From positions 558,001-622,000 of the forward strand of contig NZ_CP071848.1 in assembly GCF_023716565.1 (NCBI RefSeq): a stretch of DNA of 64,000 nt, given 5' to 3'. This DNA is from Vibrio sp. SCSIO 43136. GTDB lineage: Bacteria > Pseudomonadota > Gammaproteobacteria > Enterobacterales > Vibrionaceae. The translations under genes were made by a program, and so were the position numbers. Below the pieces are notes generated by a model. It was not told the origin of the DNA and made no database searches. It saw only the letters and a program-made list of their open reading frames with translations. This document shows positions 11,550-23,208 of this stretch, piece by piece (the stretch's first letter is position 1; each line of letters begins with the position of its first letter).

Positions 11550-12368
11550 ATGTTCCCACTCAATCCAACATTAGGCTTTGAGCAGCCGTTAGACGTCAAC
11601 AACCTCAGTGACGAGGATACGGCGATTGATATTCAGGGGTTGAATCTTAATTATCAGTCTAGTCAGGCGTTGTTTGATATCTCGATGCGGATTCCTAAGG
11701 GGCAGGTAACAGCATTTATCGGTCCATCAGGGTGTGGTAAATCCACCTTACTGCGCTGTATTAATCGTATGAACGATTTGGTTGAAGGCTGCAGTATTGA
11801 CGGTGAAATTAAGATCCATGGCCAAAACATTTACGCACCAAAGGTGGACGTGCCAACACTACGCCGCCGTGTTGGTATGGTGTTTCAGCGCCCCAACCCG
11901 TTTCCTAAATCTGTCTACGAAAATGTTGTGTATGGCCTTCGTTTGCAGGGGGTGAAAAACAGTCGCACACTCGATGACTCTGTTGAAAGGGCATTACGTG
12001 CGGCTGCCTTGTGGGATGAGGTCAAAGATAGATTGCATGAAAATGCGTTTGGTTTGTCGGGCGGTCAGCAGCAGCGTTTGGTGATTGCTAGGGCGATTGC
12101 GATTGAGCCGGAAGTTTTGCTGCTTGATGAGCCAACCTCGGCGCTTGACCCTATCTCGACCTTGACCATCGAAGAGCTGATTAACGATCTCAAGACCAAA
12201 TATACGGTAGTCATCGTTACTCATAACATGCAACAAGCCGCTCGAGTTAGTGATCATACGGCATTTATTCATCTAGGAAGATTGATAGAATATGGCGATA
12301 CTGACTCAATTTTTACATCGCCAATGAAAAAACAGACCGAAGACTACATCACAGGTCGTTACGGTTAA
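11550..12368 (+). CDS. pstB: Phosphate ABC transporter ATPase PstB
   Basis: 272 residues from ATG 11550, which has AGGAG just upstream; an upstream in-frame start at 11517 lies inside pstA and is rejected. Walker A is GPSGCGKST, the Q loop follows in VFQRPNPFP, the signature is LSGGQQQR, Walker B is [12 protein letters not shown], and the switch histidine is in [14 protein letters not shown]. It powers phosphate import through PstCA, and with PhoU it signals phosphate status to PhoR. Confidence 0.97.
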   Translation: MFPLNPTLGFEQPLDVNNLSDEDTAIDIQGLNLNYQSSQALFDISMRIPKGQVTAFIGPSGCGKSTLLRCINRMNDLVEGCSIDGEIKIHGQNIYAPKVDVPTLRRRVGMVFQRPNPFPKSVYENVVYGLRLQGVKNSRTLDDSVERALRAAALWDEVKDRLHENAFGLSGGQQQRLVIARAIAIEPEVLLLDEPTSALDPISTLTIEELINDLKTKYTVVIVTHNMQQAARVSDHTAFIHLGRLIEYGDTDSIFTSPMKKQTEDYITGRYG

Positions 12369-12412
12369 TGAGTCACTTTACCTTTTAAGTTTTAATTCAG
12401 TTAAGGATATCT

Positions 12413-13117
12413 ATGCAGTTTGGTCGCCACATCTCAGGTCAGTTTAACGTAGAGCTAGAATCTATCCGTACCCATGTATTAACCATGGGCGGTTTGGTTG
12501 AGCAGCAACTCTCTTTTGCCATGCAAGCGTTAAATAAACAGGATCTGGATCTGGCTAAAAAAGTGGTAACAGACGACCATAAGGTTAACTCGATGGAAGT
12601 GGCTATCGACGAAGCTTGTACACGTATTATTGCTAAACGTCAGCCGACGGCCAAAGATTTACGCTTGATCATGGCGATTATTAAAACCATTACTGACTTA
12701 GAACGTATCGGTGATGTCGCTACCCGCATTGCACGAGTTGCGATTGAGTCAGATTCGGTCAAAGACCGTGCTTGGCAAGTATCACTTGAGCCTTTGAGTC
12801 GACAAGCTATCCACATGTTGCATCAAGTGCTTGATGCCTTTGCGCGCATGGATGTCGATGCAGCGGCAGAAGTGTATAAGCAAGACGATAAGTTAGACGC
12901 TGAGTATGAAGCGGTGATCAGGCAGCTGATGACTTATATGATGGAAGACCCGCGCTGCATTCCAAACGTGTTGCAGGTGATGTGGTCAGCACGAGCGATA
13001 GAGCGAGTGGGAGACCGTTGCCAAAACATTTGTGAGTACATCATTTACTTTGTTAAAGGACGAGATGTTCGCCACCTAAGCAGCGAACAAGATATTGACG
13101 ATATCATTAAATCTTAA
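12413..13117 (+). CDS. phoU: Phosphate-specific transport accessory protein PhoU
   Basis: 234 residues forming two PhoU three-helix repeats, each with a family metal-site signature: [20 protein letters not shown] in the first and the [20 protein letters not shown] stretch in the second. It transmits the transporter state to PhoR and keeps the Pho regulon off when phosphate is plentiful. Last gene of the pst operon; its end overlaps the convergent ppk2 gene by four bases. Confidence 0.96.
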   Translation: MQFGRHISGQFNVELESIRTHVLTMGGLVEQQLSFAMQALNKQDLDLAKKVVTDDHKVNSMEVAIDEACTRIIAKRQPTAKDLRLIMAIIKTITDLERIGDVATRIARVAIESDSVKDRAWQVSLEPLSRQAIHMLHQVLDAFARMDVDAAAEVYKQDDKLDAEYEAVIRQLMTYMMEDPRCIPNVLQVMWSARAIERVGDRCQNICEYIIYFVKGRDVRHLSSEQDIDDIIKS

Positions 13118-13926
13118 TCGTCTTCGTCATCGATTTTGTGTGTCGGGTCGAACAGATTCGGCACAAAAGATTGCTCTTCAAGCGGCGCTCTCACATACCC
13201 TTCTTTATTGATTTCCGGCAAACTAATCTCAGGGTGCTCCACTTCTTGATAGTCTACTTGGCTTAAAAGGTGTGAGATGCAGTTGAGTCTTGCGCTGCGT
13301 TTATCATCTGATGGCACAACCCACCAAGGCGATAGCTTGGTATCTGTGTAGGCAAACATTTTATCTTTTGCTTTAGAATACTCAGCCCAGCGATTACGAG
13401 ACTCAAGATCCATTGGGCTGAACTTCCAGCGCTTTATAGGCGTATTAACCCGCTCTAGGAAACGCTTTTCTTGCTCTTCATCAGACACCGAGAACCAGTA
13501 TTTGAGCAAAATGGTACCCGAGCGGATCAGCATGCGTTCAAATTCAGGGCAAGAGCGTAGGAATTCTTCATACTCCTCCTCACTACAAAATCCCATCACC
13601 TTCTCAACGCCAGCACGGTTGTACCAACTGCGATCGAAAAGCACAATTTCTCCTGCGGCTGGCAGGTGTGCAACATAGCGTTGGAAATACCACTGGGACT
13701 TTTCTCGCTCGGTAGGGGCGGCCAGTGCACTGATGCGGCAAACACGAGGGTTGAGCTTTTCAGTGATGCGCTTGATGACACCTCCTTTGCCTGCTGCGTC
13801 TCGGCCCTCAAAAATCACCACAACTTTTAAGCCTTCTTGCTTGACCCACTCTTGAAGCTTGACCAGTTCGATTTGAAGTTTTTTGAGCTCCGCTTCATAG
13901 AGCTGCTTATTGAGTTTCTTTGCCAT
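13114..13926 (-). CDS. ppk2: Polyphosphate kinase 2 family protein
   Basis: 270 residues from ATG 13926, preceded by GGAGGA at good spacing; an ORF extension to 13956 lacks a ribosome site. Walker [12 protein letters not shown], the lid residues, and Walker [14 protein letters not shown] mark the PPK2 P-loop kinase family. This family transfers phosphate between polyphosphate and nucleoside di- or monophosphates. A single PPK2 domain of this size is commonly class I (NDP phosphorylation), but the class is inferred. With ppk1 and ppx nearby, the region encodes synthesis, use and breakdown of polyphosphate. Confidence 0.92.
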   Translation of the reverse strand: MAKKLNKQLYEAELKKLQIELVKLQEWVKQEGLKVVVIFEGRDAAGKGGVIKRITEKLNPRVCRISALAAPTEREKSQWYFQRYVAHLPAAGEIVLFDRSWYNRAGVEKVMGFCSEEEYEEFLRSCPEFERMLIRSGTILLKYWFSVSDEEQEKRFLERVNTPIKRWKFSPMDLESRNRWAEYSKAKDKMFAYTDTKLSPWWVVPSDDKRSARLNCISHLLSQVDYQEVEHPEISLPEINKEGYVRAPLEEQSFVPNLFDPTHKIDDEDD

Positions 13927-13970
13927 ACTTTCCTCCGTGAATTTTAAGCATAGCAAAGAAAAACGTCGGC

Positions 13971-14711
13971 TTATTTGTTAAGGCTCTCAGTAACTTGGCG
14001 CAGTCGCTCTAGGCTTGTGACTGGGATTGCAAAGTCATCACAGCTTTGATTGCCCATGTGAGCGTCTTCAGCAATATAGGCCATCTGGCTTGGGCGGGTT
14101 GATTTTGCCGATAGGTGGATCTCATCAACCTGGGTGGTTTGAGCGATGTTAAGCGCATTTTGAGCACTAACCCCAGCGCCAGCCATGATAGAAATTCTGC
14201 CATTGGCTTGAGTAACAAATTGGGCGATTTGATCCATACCGAGTTCGGCACTGGCGGCTAGTCCAGATGTGAGTACTCGCTCACAACCGAGTTGGATGAT
14301 CTCTTCTAGTGCTTGCTGTGGATGGCGACATTGATCGATCGCCCGATGAAAAGTGATGCCCAACCCATCCGCTCGTTCTATTAGCTGCTGACACAGGTCA
14401 GTATCGATATCGCCATCGGGTGTCATAGCACCAATAACAATACCGTCAAGACCTGCTTGCTTTGCCGCGTCGATATCAAACAGCATTTGCTCAAGATCGG
14501 CCTGACTAAACAGAAAATCACCTTGGCGAGGGCGGATCATTGCATAGACAGGAATAGTGGATAATTTGGCTGCCATGCGCATCAGGCCAAAACTTGGCGT
14601 TAGCCCGCCCAGTTCAAGTGAGGAGCAAAGTTCTATTCGTGTTGCGCCACCTGCAATGGCGATAGGCAGGGATTCAAGATTATCGATACATACTTCGATT
14701 TGGTAAGCCAT
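13971..14711 (-). CDS. cutC: Copper homeostasis protein CutC family
   Basis: A 246-residue TIM-barrel protein of the CutC family: N-terminal EVCIDNLESLPIAIAGGATRIELCSSLELGGLTPS, then MIRPRQGDF and TFHRAID. CutC was linked to copper tolerance in E. coli, but its biochemical role is unsettled. Start ATG 14711 agrees with the family. It is transcribed separately from the peroxiredoxin gene upstream, which is closed by a strong terminator. Confidence 0.93.
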   Translation of the reverse strand: MAYQIEVCIDNLESLPIAIAGGATRIELCSSLELGGLTPSFGLMRMAAKLSTIPVYAMIRPRQGDFLFSQADLEQMLFDIDAAKQAGLDGIVIGAMTPDGDIDTDLCQQLIERADGLGITFHRAIDQCRHPQQALEEIIQLGCERVLTSGLAASAELGMDQIAQFVTQANGRISIMAGAGVSAQNALNIAQTTQVDEIHLSAKSTRPSQMAYIAEDAHMGNQSCDDFAIPVTSLERLRQVTESLNK

Positions 14712-14766
14712 CTAAGTCACTCCGTCAATTGGGAGACTACTGTATCACTAGTTGGTAACCAACAAC

Positions 14767-14794
14767 AAAAAGCCCGCAACCAAGGTTGCGGGCT
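14767..14794 (-). terminator. Intrinsic terminator downstream of the peroxiredoxin gene
   Basis: AAAGCCCGCAACC / GGTTGCGGGCTTT form a 13-bp perfect stem with a 2-nt gap. On the minus strand it is followed by a T-run. It lies 122 bp beyond the peroxiredoxin stop. Confidence 0.85.
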
Positions 14795-14916
14795 TTGAAT
14801 TTGACTAACTAAACTAAATTGAATTTTGACTTAATAAATGGCGGAGTGCGATTTTTCGCTATATTTTATCTTCCGACCACACATACCGTTGAGCGTTGGT
14901 ATGGATTAAGTGGCAA

Positions 14917-15525
14917 TTACTTGTCTAGGTCTGCAGTGTGCTCAGATAGGTACGCTGCTACACCTTGTGGTGATGCGTCCATACCTGATTTGCCTTCTTC
15001 CCACTGTGCAGGACATACTTCGCCGTGCTCTGTGTGGAAGTTTAGTGCGTCAACCATACGTAGCATTTCGTCGATGTTACGGCCTAGTGGTAGGTCGTTA
15101 ACAACTTGGTGACGTACAAGACCTTCTTCGTCGATTAGGAAAGAACCACGGAAAGCAACGCCAGCTTCTGGGTGCTCTACATCGTAAGCTTTACAGATTT
15201 CGTGTTTAACATCAGCGATTAGTGGGTATTTCACTTGACCGATGCCGCCGTTCTCAACAGCAGTGTTACGCCATGCGTTGTGAGAGAACTGAGAATCGAT
15301 AGATACGCCGATAACCTCAACACCTTTCGCTTGGAAGTCTTCGAAACGCTTGTCAAAAGCGATTAGCTCAGAAGGACATACGAAAGTGAAGTCTAGTGGG
15401 TAGAAGAATACAACCGCTTTTTTACCTTTAGTAAACTCAGCGAAGTTGAAGTTTTCAACGATTTCACCGTTACCTAGAACTGCAGCAGCAGTGAAGTCAG
15501 GGGCTTGACGACCAACTAGTACCAT
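14917..15525 (-). CDS. Typical 2-Cys peroxiredoxin (AhpC/Prx1 type)
   Basis: 202 residues from ATG 15525 (MVLVGRQAPDF), which has GGAG upstream; an upstream ATG at 15564 has no family support. The peroxidatic cysteine is in DFTFVCPSEL and the resolving cysteine near the C-terminus in GEVCPAQW. The tail ends YLSEHTADLDK, a helix of the kind that makes such enzymes sensitive to overoxidation. It reduces hydrogen peroxide and organic peroxides using thioredoxin. It is divergent from oxyR, so OxyR control is likely. Confidence 0.94.
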   Translation of the reverse strand: MVLVGRQAPDFTAAAVLGNGEIVENFNFAEFTKGKKAVVFFYPLDFTFVCPSELIAFDKRFEDFQAKGVEVIGVSIDSQFSHNAWRNTAVENGGIGQVKYPLIADVKHEICKAYDVEHPEAGVAFRGSFLIDEEGLVRHQVVNDLPLGRNIDEMLRMVDALNFHTEHGEVCPAQWEEGKSGMDASPQGVAAYLSEHTADLDK

Positions 15526-15712
15526 TTTGTTTGCTCCAAATTTGAGGATAATCAGACCGTTCATGGTCTGTTTTATGTTTCAACGGGACAAACTATAGTG
15601 CATGACGTAGTATGTGGGACAGCGAATTAAATAGATTGAGATAATCGAAAAAAGCGATAGAAGCATTTATAGCCTTAGTCGCAAGATTATAAATTATTGT
15701 CAGATAGTTACC

Positions 15713-16618
15713 ATGAATAAATGGCCGAGCCTTAAACAGCTACATTACCTTGTTACCTTACACGAAACTCGCCACTTTAGTGAAGCGGCTGAGCGTTGTT
15801 TTGTTAGTCAGTCTACTTTGAGTAAAGGTATTCAAAACCTTGAAGAGATGGTGGGCAGCCCGCTGTACGAGCGCAAAGATAAGAAAAGTCCACTGGTGTT
15901 CACCATGGTGGGTGAGAAAGTGGTGGAGCAGGGCCGAGAGTTATTGGCCAAAGGACACGAACTGCTTGAACTTGGCTCGCTAGCATCTGGCAATGCGATG
16001 CAAGGGGAGCTGCGTGTCGGCTGTATTCCAACCATTGCACCTTTCTTATTGTGTGACTTAGTTCAGGAAGTGAATCACCGCTACCCGACTTTGAATCTAC
16101 TGCTCAGAGAAGACACCACCTCTAATTTGCTAGAAGCACTGCGCAATGGGCAACTGGATGTGCTGATCTTGGCGCTGCCAGTTGAGATTGGCAACATGGA
16201 CAGTAAGGTGGTGGGTCATGACCCATTCAAAATGGTATTGAGCGAAGGGCAGGCCAATGGTATTCGAGTGCCCATTCGTTACGATGATTTGCCAGATGAG
16301 TCGGTATTCTTGCTCGAAAACGAGCACTGCTTGACGGAACACGCAGTATCCGCTTGTAAACTCACCAAGCGTGAAAAGATTAATCCGTTTACCGCTACGA
16401 GCTTGCATACCTTGGTGCAGATGGTTGCCAATGGCTTGGGTACCACATTTATTCCTCAAATGGCGATTGAACACGGCCTGTTAGACAATCAAAATTTGAT
16501 TGTCGTAGAACCGCCGGGTCAAAAAGCGTATCGAGAGATTGGTCTGGTTTGGCGTCCGAGCTCAGCTAGGCAAGAGACTTTTAATACCCTTGCCGATGTG
16601 GTATCCGACCTACTTTAG
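15713..16618 (+). CDS. oxyR: LysR-family peroxide sensor OxyR
   Basis: A 301-residue LysR regulator: N-terminal winged helix (LKQLHYLVTLHETRHFSEAAERCFVSQSTLSKGI-like segment) and a C-terminal sensing domain. Two cysteines nine residues apart in EHCLTEHAVSAC match the redox pair Cys199/Cys208 of OxyR, which forms a disulfide with peroxide. Its divergent neighbour is a peroxiredoxin, the classical OxyR target. I could not assign a convincing full OxyR operator in the 187-bp spacer. Confidence 0.94.
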   Translation: MNKWPSLKQLHYLVTLHETRHFSEAAERCFVSQSTLSKGIQNLEEMVGSPLYERKDKKSPLVFTMVGEKVVEQGRELLAKGHELLELGSLASGNAMQGELRVGCIPTIAPFLLCDLVQEVNHRYPTLNLLLREDTTSNLLEALRNGQLDVLILALPVEIGNMDSKVVGHDPFKMVLSEGQANGIRVPIRYDDLPDESVFLLENEHCLTEHAVSACKLTKREKINPFTATSLHTLVQMVANGLGTTFIPQMAIEHGLLDNQNLIVVEPPGQKAYREIGLVWRPSSARQETFNTLADVVSDLL

Positions 16619-16634
16619 CCGCAACTCTAATGCG

Positions 16635-17081
16635 CTAGTCAAAATCTAGTGCGTCTGGCTCCACCTCTTCTTGAAGCTCAAGCAAGCTAATGGCGATGGA
16701 GACAAAGTCGGTGTCGGTAATAATGCCAACCAGCTGATCGTGATCCACGACTGGCAAACAGCCCACCTTATGCTTTTGCATATAGATAGCACTCTCTTTT
16801 AGCCCCGCTTTTGGCGACGCCGTCATCACGCCTTGCGCCATCACTTTATCTAACGGGGTGTTTAACGTATGAGAGTCCTCGCCGGGAGCTTTCGCTAATA
16901 CAGATTCCTGAATCGCCAATACATCGCGCTGGGTGACAATACCCAACAGCTTTTTGGCATCATCAACCACAGGCACGTGGCGAATATCGTGTTGCTTCAT
17001 TAAATCTTTGGCATCTTGCACGCAATGGGAGCGCATAAGGGTGTAGGGGCTGCGAGTCATCATGTCTTCGATTTTGATCAT
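16635..17081 (-). CDS. Two-CBS-domain protein
   Basis: 148 residues made almost entirely of two CBS motifs: residues 1-60 (IEDMMTRSPYTL, VVDDAKKLLGIVTQRDVL) and about 80-138 (VMAQGVMTASPKAGL, VVDHDQLVGIITDTDFV). Tandem CBS modules usually bind adenine nucleotides and regulate a partner; no catalytic domain is present. It is convergent with oxyR with a 16-bp gap, so functional linkage is not implied. The partner is unknown. The spacer 17082-17360 shows no supported gene. Confidence 0.85.
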   Translation of the reverse strand: MIKIEDMMTRSPYTLMRSHCVQDAKDLMKQHDIRHVPVVDDAKKLLGIVTQRDVLAIQESVLAKAPGEDSHTLNTPLDKVMAQGVMTASPKAGLKESAIYMQKHKVGCLPVVDHDQLVGIITDTDFVSIAISLLELQEEVEPDALDFD

Positions 17082-17360
17082 ATTGACCTCCTGAATGCAG
17101 ACTCAAAAACAGAGGAGTAAAAGACAGAAGTCTTATCTTTTTTGTGGTTACTTTTACTATAGATGGCAGAGGCTTAATGAACTGAGATGTACCTCATTTT
17201 TTAACGATTCTAAATGGATACTTCTCGCATCAATTCGATTTACTCGTTTGCGCCAAAAACTGGAATGTAACAAACCACCAACCAAGGCTTGCTATTGCCT
17301 TCACGCCATCTATACTACCGAGCTGCTAAATTTTTACTCACCCAACAATAGACGGTAACC

Positions 17361-18413
17361 ATGCAAGTATCTGACTTTCATTTTGACCTACCAGACGAGC
17401 TGATCGCTCGTTACCCACAACCTGAGCGTACGGCCAGTCGCCTACTGCAATTAGACGGTAATAGTGGTGAGCTACGTGACGGCACATTTAAAGATGTGCT
17501 CGACCAACTGCAAGCTGGTGATCTACTGGTGTTTAATAACACTCGCGTGATCCCAGCACGAGTATTTGGTCGCAAAGCCTCTGGCGGTAAGCTGGAAGTG
17601 CTGGTGGAGCGTATGCTTGATGATAAGTCGATTCTAGCTCACGTCCGTTGTTCAAAATCACCTAAGCCGGGCACGGAACTCTTGTTGGGTGAAAACGATG
17701 ACTTTTCCGCGACTATGGTGGCAAGACACGATGCGCTGTTCGAAATTCGTTTCGAGTCAGAGTTGAGCGTGCTAGAAATCTTAAACCAGATTGGTCACAT
17801 GCCGTTGCCGCCTTATATTGACCGCCCTGATGAGGATGCGGATAAAGAGCGCTACCAAACGGTGTATAACCAAAAGCCAGGAGCAGTTGCTGCGCCAACT
17901 GCGGGTTTGCATTTTGACGATGCATTGCTTGAGCAAATCAAAGCTAAAGGCGTGGAGTTTGCTTACGTGACACTGCACGTGGGTGCAGGTACCTTCCAAC
18001 CTGTGCGAGTAGACAACATTAATGATCACCACATGCACGCAGAGTATGTGGAAGTATCTCAAGAAGTCGTTGAGGCGATTGCGGCAACTAAGGCGCGTGG
18101 TGGGCGAATCATTGCTACAGGCACAACATCTGTTCGTTCGCTGGAAAGTGCTGCTCAAGACGCCCTGAAAAATGGCACAGAATTAGTGCCTTTCTTTGGT
18201 GATACCGAGATTTTCATCTATCCAGGATACGAGTACCAGTTGGTAGATTGCTTGATCACCAACTTCCACTTACCAGAGTCAACCTTGATCATGTTGGTAA
18301 GTGCATTTGCAGGCTATGACAACACCATGAATGCTTATAAGCATGCAGTAGAGAACAGCTACCGTTTCTTTAGCTATGGTGATGCGATGTTTATTCGCAA
18401 GAAAACCAAGTAG
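17361..18413 (+). CDS. queA: S-adenosylmethionine:tRNA ribosyltransferase-isomerase QueA
   Basis: 350 residues opening [20 protein letters not shown], with the family blocks [26 protein letters not shown] and [13 protein letters not shown]. It adds the epoxycyclopentane precursor to the preQ1 base in tRNA, the step after Tgt in queuosine synthesis. It precedes tgt in the same direction, with 180 bp between containing a small CATCGG/CCGATG hairpin at 18496-18513. Full length. Confidence 0.97.
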   Translation: MQVSDFHFDLPDELIARYPQPERTASRLLQLDGNSGELRDGTFKDVLDQLQAGDLLVFNNTRVIPARVFGRKASGGKLEVLVERMLDDKSILAHVRCSKSPKPGTELLLGENDDFSATMVARHDALFEIRFESELSVLEILNQIGHMPLPPYIDRPDEDADKERYQTVYNQKPGAVAAPTAGLHFDDALLEQIKAKGVEFAYVTLHVGAGTFQPVRVDNINDHHMHAEYVEVSQEVVEAIAATKARGGRIIATGTTSVRSLESAAQDALKNGTELVPFFGDTEIFIYPGYEYQLVDCLITNFHLPESTLIMLVSAFAGYDNTMNAYKHAVENSYRFFSYGDAMFIRKKTK

Positions 18414-18551
18414 TTTTAGCATTTAGCGACCAGTTTAGAGTAGGTGCTCACGGATACAGTGCCTATAGAAATATTGAAGAACGGATTCACAGCTGCATCG
18501 GATTTTGCCGATGTGGTGGGGCGTGGTGAGCTAAAGCTCGCTGGCGTATAA

Positions 18552-19724
<1,173 letters not shown>

Positions 19725-19817
19725 TCTTACTGCGCCACTTAGCCCTTGAAAGTTAAGTGGCGCAGCCCCATAGATGCTTAGATAACTTACAATTAATAAC
19801 ATAGAGGATGTTTTCCA

Positions 19818-20150
19818 ATGAGTTTGATTTCTGTAGCTCACGCAGCTGGCGAAGGTGCACAACCAGGTGGTGGTTTTGAAATGCTGATCATGCTGGGCAT
19901 GTTTGGTGTGATTTTCTACTTCATGATTTACCGTCCACAAGCTAAGCGTGCGAAAGAGCACAAAAACCTAATGGCAAGCATGTCAAAAGGTGATGAAGTC
20001 CTAACCAATGGCGGCCTAGTGGGTAAGATCACTAAAGTTGCTGATGACAACGACTACATTGCTATCGCACTAAACGACAACAACGAAGTAACTATCAAGA
20101 AAGACTTCGTTACAGCGGTACTTCCAAAGGGTACGCTAAAGTCTCTATAA
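19818..20150 (+). CDS. yajC: Sec translocon accessory protein YajC
   Basis: 110 residues with a single membrane helix (about residues 20-40, [18 protein letters not shown]), then [27 protein letters not shown] family sequence. YajC associates with SecDF and YidC in the inner membrane. It lies 19 bp before secD in a conserved tgt-yajC-secD-secF order. Confidence 0.96.
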   Translation: MSLISVAHAAGEGAQPGGGFEMLIMLGMFGVIFYFMIYRPQAKRAKEHKNLMASMSKGDEVLTNGGLVGKITKVADDNDYIAIALNDNNEVTIKKDFVTAVLPKGTLKSL

Positions 20151-20169
20151 CAGCTTAAGGATCCTCGCT

Positions 20170-22026
20170 GTGCTAAACCGTTATCCGTTATGGAAGTACC
20201 TGATGGTAGTCTTTTTGATTGCAATCAGTGCGCTATATGCCCTTCCAAACCTATACGGTGAAGATCCGGCAATTCAAGTAACTGGGGCACGTGGTGCCTC
20301 AGTTGATATGTCAACGCTGGATACTGTCACCCAAGCTCTTGATAAAGAGCAACTCTCTCATAAATCTATCGCTTTCGAAGATGGCTCGATTCTGGTTCGT
20401 TTCAACGACACTGACTCTCAGTTAAGTGCTCGTGATGTCATTAACGAAGCGTTAGGCAAGGACGTTATCGTCGCTCTTAACCTTGCAGCGGCTACCCCAA
20501 ACTGGCTTGAAAGCATTGGTGCAAACCCAATGAAACTAGGTCTTGACCTTCGCGGTGGTGTTCACTTCTTGATGGAAGTGGATATGGACTCTGCGATGGA
20601 AAAACTGGTGGCGCAGCAAGAAGATGCCTTCCGTACTGAGCTTCGTGAAGAACGTATCCGCTACCGTGCAATTCGCAAGTCTGGCACTGACGGAGTGGAA
20701 GTGGTTCTGCGTGATGCAGAGCAGCTAGCACAAGCGGAGAAAACACTATCAAGCAAACACCCAGACATGGTGTTCGTGGACAGTGAGAGCAACGGCAACT
20801 TCACTCTTAAAGCGACGTTCAATGAAACTCGTCTTCAAGAGATCCGTAATTACGCTGTTGAGCAGAACATCACCATCCTACGTAATCGTGTGAACGAGCT
20901 AGGTGTGGCTGAGCCGCTAGTTCAGCGCCAAGGTGCAAGCCGCATCGTGGTAGAGCTGCCAGGTGTTCAAGACACTGCGCGTGCAAAAGAGATCCTTGGT
21001 GCAACGGCAACGCTTGAATTTCGTGAAGTGGATGACAAGGCTGATCTAGCCGCAGCTGCAGCGGGTCGAGTCCCTGCGGGCAGCGAAGTGAAGCTAGACC
21101 GTAATGGTCGCCCAGTCGTACTGAAGAAGCGCATCATCCTTGGTGGTTCAAGCATCACAGATGCAAGCTCAAGCGCTGACGAATACGGCCGTCCACAGGT
21201 AAACATCTCGCTAGATAGCGAAGGTGGCAGCAAGATGTCTGCATACTCTAAGAACAACGTTGGCAAACTTATGGCAACGGTATTTGCTGAGTACAAAGAC
21301 TCTGGTCGCCGCACCCCTGAAGGCAAGATCATCCTAGACAAACACGAAGAAGTGATTAACCAAGCGACTATCCAGTCTGCACTTGGTCGAAGCTTCCGTA
21401 TCACGGGTATTGATTCTGCATCTGAAGCACACAACCTAGCACTGCTACTACGTGCTGGTGCTCTGATTGCTCCAATCTCGATTGTCGAAGAGCGTACTAT
21501 TGGTCCATCAATGGGGCAGCAGAACATCGACATGGGTATCCAAGCGTGTGTGACTGGCCTTGTAGCAGTAATGCTGTTCTGTCTGGTTTACTACCGTAAG
21601 TTTGGTATTTTTGCCAACCTTGCTCTTGTGGTGAACATCATGCTGATTATCGGTGTTATGTCGATGATCCCAGGTGCAACCATGACCTTGCCAGGTATTG
21701 CAGGTATTGTTCTAACCGTAGGTATGGCGGTTGACGCCAACGTGCTGATATTTGAGCGTATTCGTGAAGAGCTGCGAGAAGGTCGCAACCCTCAGCAAGC
21801 GATTCACCAAGGTTACGCTAACGCATTTAGCACTATTGCCGATGCCAACATCACCACGCTAATCACCGCAATCATTCTGTTTGCTGTGGGTACGGGTGCG
21901 ATTAAAGGCTTTGCGGTAACGCTATCTATCGGCATCATTACTTCTATGTTTACAGCCATCATTGGTACACGTTGTCTCGTGAACCTGATTTATGGCGGTA
22001 AGCGTGTTGATAAACTGTCGATCTAA
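20170..22026 (+). CDS. secD: Protein translocase subunit SecD
   Basis: 618 residues from GTG 20170. One N-terminal helix, a large periplasmic domain (about residues 35-440) with the family motif [15 protein letters not shown], then five membrane helices including [21 protein letters not shown]. It uses the proton gradient to help pull secreted proteins through SecYEG. Cotranscribed with secF, nine bases between them. Normal length. Confidence 0.98.
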   Translation: MLNRYPLWKYLMVVFLIAISALYALPNLYGEDPAIQVTGARGASVDMSTLDTVTQALDKEQLSHKSIAFEDGSILVRFNDTDSQLSARDVINEALGKDVIVALNLAAATPNWLESIGANPMKLGLDLRGGVHFLMEVDMDSAMEKLVAQQEDAFRTELREERIRYRAIRKSGTDGVEVVLRDAEQLAQAEKTLSSKHPDMVFVDSESNGNFTLKATFNETRLQEIRNYAVEQNITILRNRVNELGVAEPLVQRQGASRIVVELPGVQDTARAKEILGATATLEFREVDDKADLAAAAAGRVPAGSEVKLDRNGRPVVLKKRIILGGSSITDASSSADEYGRPQVNISLDSEGGSKMSAYSKNNVGKLMATVFAEYKDSGRRTPEGKIILDKHEEVINQATIQSALGRSFRITGIDSASEAHNLALLLRAGALIAPISIVEERTIGPSMGQQNIDMGIQACVTGLVAVMLFCLVYYRKFGIFANLALVVNIMLIIGVMSMIPGATMTLPGIAGIVLTVGMAVDANVLIFERIREELREGRNPQQAIHQGYANAFSTIADANITTLITAIILFAVGTGAIKGFAVTLSIGIITSMFTAIIGTRCLVNLIYGGKRVDKLSI

Positions 22027-22035
22027 GGAAGACCC

Positions 22036-22983
22036 ATGTTTCAGATTCTGAAAACAACAAAAACGATCGACTTTATGCGTTGGTCAAAAGGTGCCTTCGT
22101 TCTGTCGCTTGTTATGATTGCAGCGGCTATCGGTACTCTTTCAACCAAATGGCTGAACTGGGGTCTAGATTTTACTGGCGGTACTTTGATTGAAGTTGGC
22201 TTTGAACAGCCAGCAAACCTAGAGAACGTACGTAGTGCATTAGAAGCGAAAGGCTTTGGTGATGCGACAGTTCAGAACTTTGGCTCGTCACGTGATGTGA
22301 TGGTTCGTCTTCGTCCACGTGAAGATGTGCAAGGTGAAAAGCTGGGTAACCAGATCCTAGAAGCAATTAAAGAAGGTACAGGCGAGAACCTAGAGATGCG
22401 TCGCATCGAGTTCGTTGGCCCTAACGTGGGTGACGAGCTTACTGAAGCGGGTGGCCTTGCGATTCTTGTGTCGCTTATCTGTATCCTGATCTACGTATCG
22501 ATGCGATTTGAGTGGCGACTGGCGGCAGGTGCGGTAATGGCACTGGCACACGACGTTATCATCACCTTAGGTATTTTCTCTCTGTTCCAGATTGAAGTTG
22601 ACCTAACCATCGTCGCAGCATTGCTTACCGTTGTTGGTTACTCACTCAACGATACCATCGTAGTATTTGACCGTATCCGTGAGAACTTCCGTAAGATGCG
22701 TAAAGGTGAATCAGCAGAGATCATGAACAGCTCAATTACTCAAACTTTGAGCCGTACTTTGATCACCTCTGGTACTACCTTATTCGTAGTTATCGCTCTA
22801 TTTACTCAGGGCGGCGCAACCATTCACGGCTTCGCAACTGCGTTGCTACTAGGTATCTTGGTTGGTACGTACTCTTCAATCTACGTTGCATCAGCACTAG
22901 CGCTTAAACTGGGCATCCAGCGTGAGCACCTAATGCCACCGCAAGTAGAAAAAGAAGGCGAAGAGTTTGATGAAAGGCCTTAG
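22036..22983 (+). CDS. secF: Protein translocase subunit SecF
   Basis: 315 residues; first helix at about 17-38, the motif GLDFTGGTLIEVGF, then a periplasmic domain and five further helices with SLNDTIVVFDRIRENFRKM. Partner of SecD in post-initiation translocation. Last gene of the operon, closed by an intrinsic terminator 30 bp downstream. Confidence 0.98.
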   Translation: MFQILKTTKTIDFMRWSKGAFVLSLVMIAAAIGTLSTKWLNWGLDFTGGTLIEVGFEQPANLENVRSALEAKGFGDATVQNFGSSRDVMVRLRPREDVQGEKLGNQILEAIKEGTGENLEMRRIEFVGPNVGDELTEAGGLAILVSLICILIYVSMRFEWRLAAGAVMALAHDVIITLGIFSLFQIEVDLTIVAALLTVVGYSLNDTIVVFDRIRENFRKMRKGESAEIMNSSITQTLSRTLITSGTTLFVVIALFTQGGATIHGFATALLLGILVGTYSSIYVASALALKLGIQREHLMPPQVEKEGEEFDERP

Positions 22984-23012
22984 GGCGTTTAGCGAACTTT
23001 GAATGATTAATG

Positions 23013-23040
23013 AAAACCGTCCGATTGGGCGGTTTTTTTT
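23013..23040 (+). terminator. Intrinsic terminator after secF
   Basis: AAAACCGTCC-GATT-GGGCGGTTTT with one G-U pair, followed by eight T in total. Confidence 0.88.
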
Positions 23041-23044
23041 GAAA

Positions 23045-23089
23045 CGGACACTGCGTTAACGGACGCTTCGCTAACGGACGCGATGCTAA
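23045..23089. repeat. Three tandem 15-bp units
   Basis: CGGACACTGCGTTAA, CGGACGCTTCGCTAA and CGGACGCGATGCTAA lie head to tail immediately after the secF terminator. Outer bases CGGAC and TAA are fixed and the middle varies. Confidence 0.85.
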
Positions 23090-23190
23090 GGGGGGAAGGG
23101 AGGAGCGAAAAATAAAGGAGTGGTGGCATACACTTGATAGCTTTGATTAAGAGTTAGGCAGTATCACCTCGTTTACCCTTAAACCCTTTA

Positions 23191-23208
23191 CCGCTAGCGA
23201 AGCGTCCG
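23191..23208 (-). repeat. Inverted unit of the same 15-bp repeat family
   Basis: CCGCTAGCGAAGCGTCCG is the reverse complement, with one mismatch, of 23060-23077. Together they bracket about 113 bp with no gene and could pair in RNA or single-stranded DNA. Confidence 0.8.

Noticed and set aside
15565..15712. OxyR operator between the peroxiredoxin gene and oxyR
   Set aside because: ATAG-like elements occur (about 15630-15665), but their spacing is not the regular pattern of an OxyR tetramer site.
17095..17358. 87-codon open frame between the CBS gene and queA
   Set aside because: It has no ribosome site that fits, odd composition (many K, R, Y, C) and no recognisable domain; it overlaps the queA promoter region.
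20967..21533. 188-codon minus-strand frame inside secD
   Set aside because: A shadow frame of a strongly conserved gene, with low-complexity Ser/Arg composition.
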